Source: Lysobacter sp.
Lineage (GTDB): Bacteria > Pseudomonadota > Gammaproteobacteria > Xanthomonadales > Xanthomonadaceae
DNA: 64,000 bases
Assembly: GCA_030151365.1 (NCBI GenBank)
Contig: JASLDW010000092.1
Location: forward strand, 1 to 64,000
Reading direction: 5' to 3'
Shown: positions 59,789 to 64,000 of the stretch, piece after piece
Layout: the number at the start of each line of letters is the position of its first letter
Numbering within the stretch: position 1 is the first letter of the stretch
Notes under the pieces: model-generated
Database searches by the model: none
Told to the model about the DNA's origin: nothing
The model's input: the letters and a program-made list of their open reading frames with translations, nothing else
Translations under genes and position numbers: made by a program

Positions 59789-62700
59789 GCCGCGGCTCCC
59801 GTGGCGACGTGGCCGAACAACGCGTCAAGAGCGTGCACCAGTTCCGGCGCGAAACGCTGGGCGAAAATCCCCGGTGAATCGCCGGATTCGGCATCGAGTC
59901 CGCGGCAGAACAGATAGCGGATGCCGCCGAAATCGCGGGCGTAGTCGTATGCCGCACCGAGGCGGAAGCGCAGCCAGCGATGCAATGCCAGGGTATAGAT
60001 CAGCGCCTGCAGGTCGTATTCGCTGTGCGCCATCGCGCGCTGCAGCGATGCACCGTCGTACGCGGGCAGGCGGTTGGACTTGTAGTCGAGCACGTACCAC
60101 TTGCCGTCGACGCAATAGGTCAAGTCGACGAGGCCGGTCATCAGCCCTTCCAGCCGCTGGCGCAAGCCGAAGCCGTGGCGATCGCGGACCACGCCATGGG
60201 CGTGCAGCAACTCGAGCATGGCGTCCACGCGCACCGGTCGGAGCGCGAACTGGAACTCGATTTCCGGGCGACGCTGGCCTGCCGGGACATCGCACAAGCG
60301 CACGCCTTCCGGCAATGCCACCGTCAACGTCTGCCCGACAAGTCGGGTCGTCAGCGCGATGCCCTCGTCCAGCACGTCGGCACCATACCCTTCGTCGCGC
60401 AGGGCCTTGGCGATGATGTCGGCTTCGCGCATCGGGGCGACGTCCCCCGCGTGCCAATCGCGCCACGCGGCGAAATCCGCATGCTCGAACGCGGCATGCA
60501 GGGCGACACCATAGCGATTGCCGGAAAAACGCAGATCGAATCCGTCGTCGACCACGTCAGCGGGGGTATCGGGTTCGTCGTTGCCGCCACTCGCGGGCAA
60601 GGTCGATGAACTGCTGGCATCGCCGGCATCGGCTTTGGCGAGCTGGCTGAAACTGTAGACCCACCAGTCGTTGGCGAGAAGTCGTTCGGCCTTGCGCGCA
60701 ACCGGCACTTCGGCCGCATTCTCCTGCGGCAGGCGCGGCAGATCGCCACGCGGCGGATCCGCATCGATCACGATGCCTTCGACGCGGGCAAGCGCCTCGA
60801 CGTCACGCAGCATCTTCGCCAGCGCGGTCCTGTCGTGGTTGTAGAACGCGCCGCCGGCGATCCACAGCGCGTGTTCGGCGCGCGTCAGGCCGACATACAG
60901 CAGGCGTGCGTCTTCGGCCACTTGATCCCGGATCCACTCCCGATGCGCATCCCTCCAATCATCGGAACCCGTGGCCAAGGGCCAATGCAGGATCCGCCCA
61001 TCACCGTCGTTGGTGACGACGCGCCTGCCCGGCATCTGTACTGGCGTCTTGCCGCCGATCCCTGCGAACGGCAGGAACACCAGCGGATATTCCAGGCCCT
61101 TGCTCTTGTGCAGGGTGACGATCTGGACCCGTCGCGCATCCGATTCCAGGCGCAACAGCTGTGCTTCATCGTTGTGGTCGGCGTCGGCGATGCGCTGCTC
61201 GAGCCAATCGACCAACCCATGCAGGCCAAGCACGTCCTGCTCCGCTTCCTGCAACAGTTCGGCCAGCTGCAGGTAGTTGCTGAGCCGGCGCTCGCCATCG
61301 AGCAGGCCGAGCAGGCGTTCACCGGCATGCGCGGCAAGATCGCCGACCAGCGCAAGCGTGCCCGCGCGATCCCGGCGTTCGCGCCATGCCTGCGCATCCT
61401 GCTGCCGCGCGTGACTGGCCGCGGCGTCACGATCCAACCGTTCGATTGCCGCCGCATCGGCGCCAATCAGCACCGTCGACAACGCCGCGCGCAAGCGGCG
61501 GTCATCGCCGATGTGCAGCAACGCCAGCAACAATGCATGCAACTCGCGGGCTTCGAACGTAGCGAACAGGCTCAGCTTGCCGGCGGCGACGGCGGGAATG
61601 CCGACTTCGGCCAGCGCCTGGCGGACCAGCGTCGCCTCGGAATGCGAACGCACCAAGACGGCGATATCGCCAGGCTGCACGGCACGCATGCCGTCGCCAT
61701 CCTTCAGCATCGCCTTGCCGGCACGCGCATCGGACAACACGCCATGGATCGCCGCGACGCAGGCACGGGTGGCGAGGTCGCGCGACTGGCCGGCACTCCA
61801 CGGTGCCTGCTTGCCCTTGGCATCCACGGGCGGCAACGGCGCCCGCCACACCGTCAAGGCTGGCGCGACTCCGTCGTTGCGCAGGAAATCCGCGTCGTGG
61901 ATTGAGCCACCCGACTCGACGGGGTGGAAGCGAATGCGCGGGTCGATGAAAGCCTCGACGCCTGCCTGTCCGTACATGGCATCGATTGCGGCCAGGACTG
62001 AAGGCCGCGAACGGAAGTTGTGCGACAGCCTGGGCGCTTCTTCCGCGGTTTCGCTCGCGGCCAGATAGGCATGGACATCGCCGCCACGGAACCCGTAGAT
62101 CGCCTGCTTGGGATCGCCGATCAGGAACAATGCCGGCCCGGGGCTGCCTCTGCCGAATACGCGATCGAATATCGCCCATTGGCGGGCGTCGGTGTCCTGG
62201 AATTCGTCGACGAGCGCGACTCGGTATTGGCCGCGCAGCCGTGTTGCCAACACGTCGCCATTGGAACCCGCCAGCGCACCGGCGACGCCATCGATCAGGT
62301 CGTCATGGGTCTGCATCCGCAGCTGGCGCTTCCGCGCGGCCATGCGCACGCGGCCATCGCCACGGATGCGATGCAGCAACGCGGCACGACGCCTGGCGAC
62401 ATATTCGGCGTGCGCGCCCAAGGCATCCAGATAAGGCGGGATTGCCGCACACAGTGGCGAATCCGGCGTCTTCCCGACGTGCGCCTTGTTGGTTTTCGCA
62501 ATCAACGCTTCGCGCGTCAGGTTGGCAAGCCTGCCGTGTTCGAACGGAAGGCCGCCACCTCTCGTGGCCCATTGCATCGCCTCGTCGAACAGAGCGTCGA
62601 TCCATTCGCTCTTGTAGCTCTGCCCATTGAGAATCCGTTCGGCGACTGCCGCCAGCAATGCGGCGCGGCAGTCTTCGCCATGCGCGCGGAACGCCTTCGC

Positions 62701-63390
62701 CAATTCCGCCCCGGCCGCGTGCAATGCCGGCGCAGGATCTTCGGGCAATGCGGTTTCCGGGGGCAGCAGGACCGGCTCGCGCAACAACGCCGGAAGATCA
62801 TCCGCCAAGGCACTGTAACCCTGGCCCCACAATGCGACGAGGTCGTTCGCCGCATCCGCATCGACCGCATGCGCGCGCCAGAGATCGGCGGCGACCTCTT
62901 CGCGCAGATCGCGGTCGCTCGCCAGCAATTGCGGCGCGTCGAACGCATGGCCCGCTTCCAGCGCATGTTCGCGCAGCACGCGCAGGCAGAAGCCGTGGAT
63001 GGTGAAGATGGCGGCAAGATCGGTCTCGAGCACGGCCTGGCGCAAGCGCCGACGCAAGGCATCGCGACTTTCGTTGCGCTGCGCGAGGTGTGCATCGAGG
63101 ATCGCGCGCGTCAAAACCGCTTCCGGTGCTTCATCATTCGCCGAATCCGCATCCAGCACGTCGAGCGCCAGCTGCAGGCGTTCGCGAATGCGCTTGCGCA
63201 ACTCCTGCGTTGCCGCCTCGGTGAAGGTCACGGCGAGGATTTCGCCGATGCGCATGTTGCGTTCGACCACCAGCCGCGTCACCAGTGTCGCCAGGGTGAA
63301 CGTCTTGCCGGTGCCGGCGCTGGCCTCGATCAGGCGCACGCCGTCGAGCGGCAACTCCAGCCAGGGATCGTGCGCTGCACCGGTGCTCAT
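59785..63390 (-). CDS. recB: exodeoxyribonuclease V beta subunit RecB
   Basis: 1201 residues, the normal size. SF1A 3'-5' helicase: Walker A IEASAGTGKTFTLATL (about 20-35), motif Ia ILAVTFTEAATQELRKRI, motif II LVDEFQDTDARQWAIFD, motif III LFLIGDPKQAIYGFRGGDV, motif V VTLHKSKGLEYPLVFLP and motif VI LLYVGLTRAEHALWI. The C-terminal nuclease domain carries the catalytic LVDLTYCVDGKWYVLDYKSN (about 1080-1100). Start overlaps the recC stop by 4 bases. Confidence 0.97.
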   Translation of the reverse strand: MSTGAAHDPWLELPLDGVRLIEASAGTGKTFTLATLVTRLVVERNMRIGEILAVTFTEAATQELRKRIRERLQLALDVLDADSANDEAPEAVLTRAILDAHLAQRNESRDALRRRLRQAVLETDLAAIFTIHGFCLRVLREHALEAGHAFDAPQLLASDRDLREEVAADLWRAHAVDADAANDLVALWGQGYSALADDLPALLREPVLLPPETALPEDPAPALHAAGAELAKAFRAHGEDCRAALLAAVAERILNGQSYKSEWIDALFDEAMQWATRGGGLPFEHGRLANLTREALIAKTNKAHVGKTPDSPLCAAIPPYLDALGAHAEYVARRRAALLHRIRGDGRVRMAARKRQLRMQTHDDLIDGVAGALAGSNGDVLATRLRGQYRVALVDEFQDTDARQWAIFDRVFGRGSPGPALFLIGDPKQAIYGFRGGDVHAYLAASETAEEAPRLSHNFRSRPSVLAAIDAMYGQAGVEAFIDPRIRFHPVESGGSIHDADFLRNDGVAPALTVWRAPLPPVDAKGKQAPWSAGQSRDLATRACVAAIHGVLSDARAGKAMLKDGDGMRAVQPGDIAVLVRSHSEATLVRQALAEVGIPAVAAGKLSLFATFEARELHALLLALLHIGDDRRLRAALSTVLIGADAAAIERLDRDAAASHARQQDAQAWRERRDRAGTLALVGDLAAHAGERLLGLLDGERRLSNYLQLAELLQEAEQDVLGLHGLVDWLEQRIADADHNDEAQLLRLESDARRVQIVTLHKSKGLEYPLVFLPFAGIGGKTPVQMPGRRVVTNDGDGRILHWPLATGSDDWRDAHREWIRDQVAEDARLLYVGLTRAEHALWIAGGAFYNHDRTALAKMLRDVEALARVEGIVIDADPPRGDLPRLPQENAAEVPVARKAERLLANDWWVYSFSQLAKADAGDASSSSTLPASGGNDEPDTPADVVDDGFDLRFSGNRYGVALHAAFEHADFAAWRDWHAGDVAPMREADIIAKALRDEGYGADVLDEGIALTTRLVGQTLTVALPEGVRLCDVPAGQRRPEIEFQFALRPVRVDAMLELLHAHGVVRDRHGFGLRQRLEGLMTGLVDLTYCVDGKWYVLDYKSNRLPAYDGASLQRAMAHSEYDLQALIYTLALHRWLRFRLGAAYDYARDFGGIRYLFCRGLDAESGDSPGIFAQRFAPELVHALDALFGHVATGAAA

Positions 63391-64000
63391 GCCGCGTCCT
63401 CCGCATCGTCGCGTTCCGGCAATTCGATGCCGACGATGTCGATCGATATCGGTTCCGCCCTTGTCACCGCCCCGTAGATCGCGCCGGCCAGGCGTGCGAA
63501 TTCGCCCAGGCTTGCCGCATCTGCAAAGGGATCGCGTCCACGCAATGCCAGCTGCAAGGCTGCGCTGCCGCCTTCCGCCCAGCCGCGTCCGCCGCTGTTC
63601 CCGTTCCATCTGGCGGCGGCGGCGCGCATGCCGCGCTGCCGGTCCTCGTCCACGAACAGTTCCCATCCGCTGTAGGGCGCGAACGGCAACGGCCGGCGCA
63701 ACCCTTCCTCGCGAATCGCCAAGAGGACACGCAAGGCATCGATCGCCATGGCCCGGTCCATCGCCGCGCGCGGATACACACCGATACCCCTGTCCTTGTC
63801 ATCGTGCAGTTCCACGAGCGGCAATTCGATGCCTGCAGCGCTCGCGAGCAACCAGTCGAGGCCGTTGCGAATCGTGGACGGCCCGTTCGGCGCGCCAAGG
63901 CGAATCCGCGCGACGCCCCGCGGCCAGGCATCGGCGATGCGCCCATGCAGGCGCAGGCCATCGACGGCGACTTCCGCCGTCATCGCTTTCGCCACGGCAT
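63387..64000 (-). CDS. recC: exodeoxyribonuclease V gamma subunit RecC, C-terminal part
   Basis: The open frame enters from the right edge; about 204 residues of the C-terminus are visible and no start is in the window. The end region contains the RecC-typical FAPYSGWELFVDEDRQRGMR and DPFADAASLGEFARLAGAIY. Identification rests on these and on its position directly before recB, with a 4-base overlap. Confidence 0.88.
   Translation of the reverse strand, partial: AVAKAMTAEVAVDGLRLHGRIADAWPRGVARIRLGAPNGPSTIRNGLDWLLASAAGIELPLVELHDDKDRGIGVYPRAAMDRAMAIDALRVLLAIREEGLRRPLPFAPYSGWELFVDEDRQRGMRAAAARWNGNSGGRGWAEGGSAALQLALRGRDPFADAASLGEFARLAGAIYGAVTRAEPISIDIVGIELPERDDAEDAA

Noticed and set aside
1..64000. 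tRNA, rRNA, tmRNA or riboswitch genes
   Set aside because: No acceptor-stem plus TTCGANTCC pattern, rRNA stretch or known riboswitch core was recognised by eye; a covariance search would be needed to exclude small RNAs.

Overview
The window is a GC-rich, densely coded stretch of a gammaproteobacterial chromosome. Gene content and order point to the Xanthomonadaceae (Lysobacter/Luteimonas/Thermomonas/Xanthomonas relatives): a complete xps-type type II secretion operon in the order E-F-G-H-I-J-K-L-M-N-D, a xanthomonad-type N-acetylglucosamine regulon with a LacI and a GntR regulator, a glucokinase-family kinase and a TonB-dependent receptor, and a fused indolepyruvate ferredoxin oxidoreductase. 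The genus cannot be fixed from this window alone. No rRNA, tRNA, CRISPR array, phage or transposase gene was recognised.

Layout. 1-4.6 kb: two consecutive secreted RHS/YD-repeat genes (the second leaves the window) and a divergent TonB/TolA-like protein. 4.6-14.9 kb: xps type II secretion operon on the minus strand, most genes overlapping their neighbour by 4 bases. 15-18.4 kb: two tandem duplicated secreted M4 (thermolysin-family) proteases just upstream of xpsE, plausible substrates of the machine. 18.6-25.9 kb: lipoprotein, zapE, hydrolase, cytochrome c5, aqpZ, thioesterase, a small basic protein, a cardiolipin-synthase-like phospholipase D and sixA. 26-38.9 kb: GlcNAc/chitin-oligosaccharide regulon (hexosaminidase, TonB receptor, sugar kinase; divergent nagP and LacI; HAD phosphatase; divergent GntR, nagB-II, nagA) with operators visible in both divergent gaps. 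39-50 kb: ParA-like ATPase, indolepyruvate oxidoreductase, acyltransferase, two different L,D-transpeptidases, M61 aminopeptidase, MFS efflux pump. 50-52 kb: DUF2239 protein, a small protein, LysR regulator. 52.2-56.5 kb: a four-gene cassette encoding a coiled-coil protein, a membrane-spanning OmpA-like protein, a Rab/Ras-like small GTPase and a degenerate histidine-kinase-like protein. 56.6-64 kb: folE, an AIM24-family protein and recD-recB-recC (recC leaves the window).

How the parts work together. The M4 proteases would cross the inner membrane by the Sec route and leave the periplasm through the Xps secretin. The hexosaminidase, TonB receptor, MFS permease, kinase, NagA and NagB-II form a complete route from chitin oligosaccharides to fructose-6-phosphate. 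The most unusual region is the Rab-like GTPase cassette: the GTPase lacks the Gln of the DxxGQ motif, the kinase-like protein lacks both the phospho-accepting His and the N-box Asn, and the OmpA-like protein could link the cytosol to the cell wall. A second unusual element is a family of about 130-base palindromic intergenic repeats (four copies) in which the loop is conserved while the stem changes sequence but keeps its pairing.
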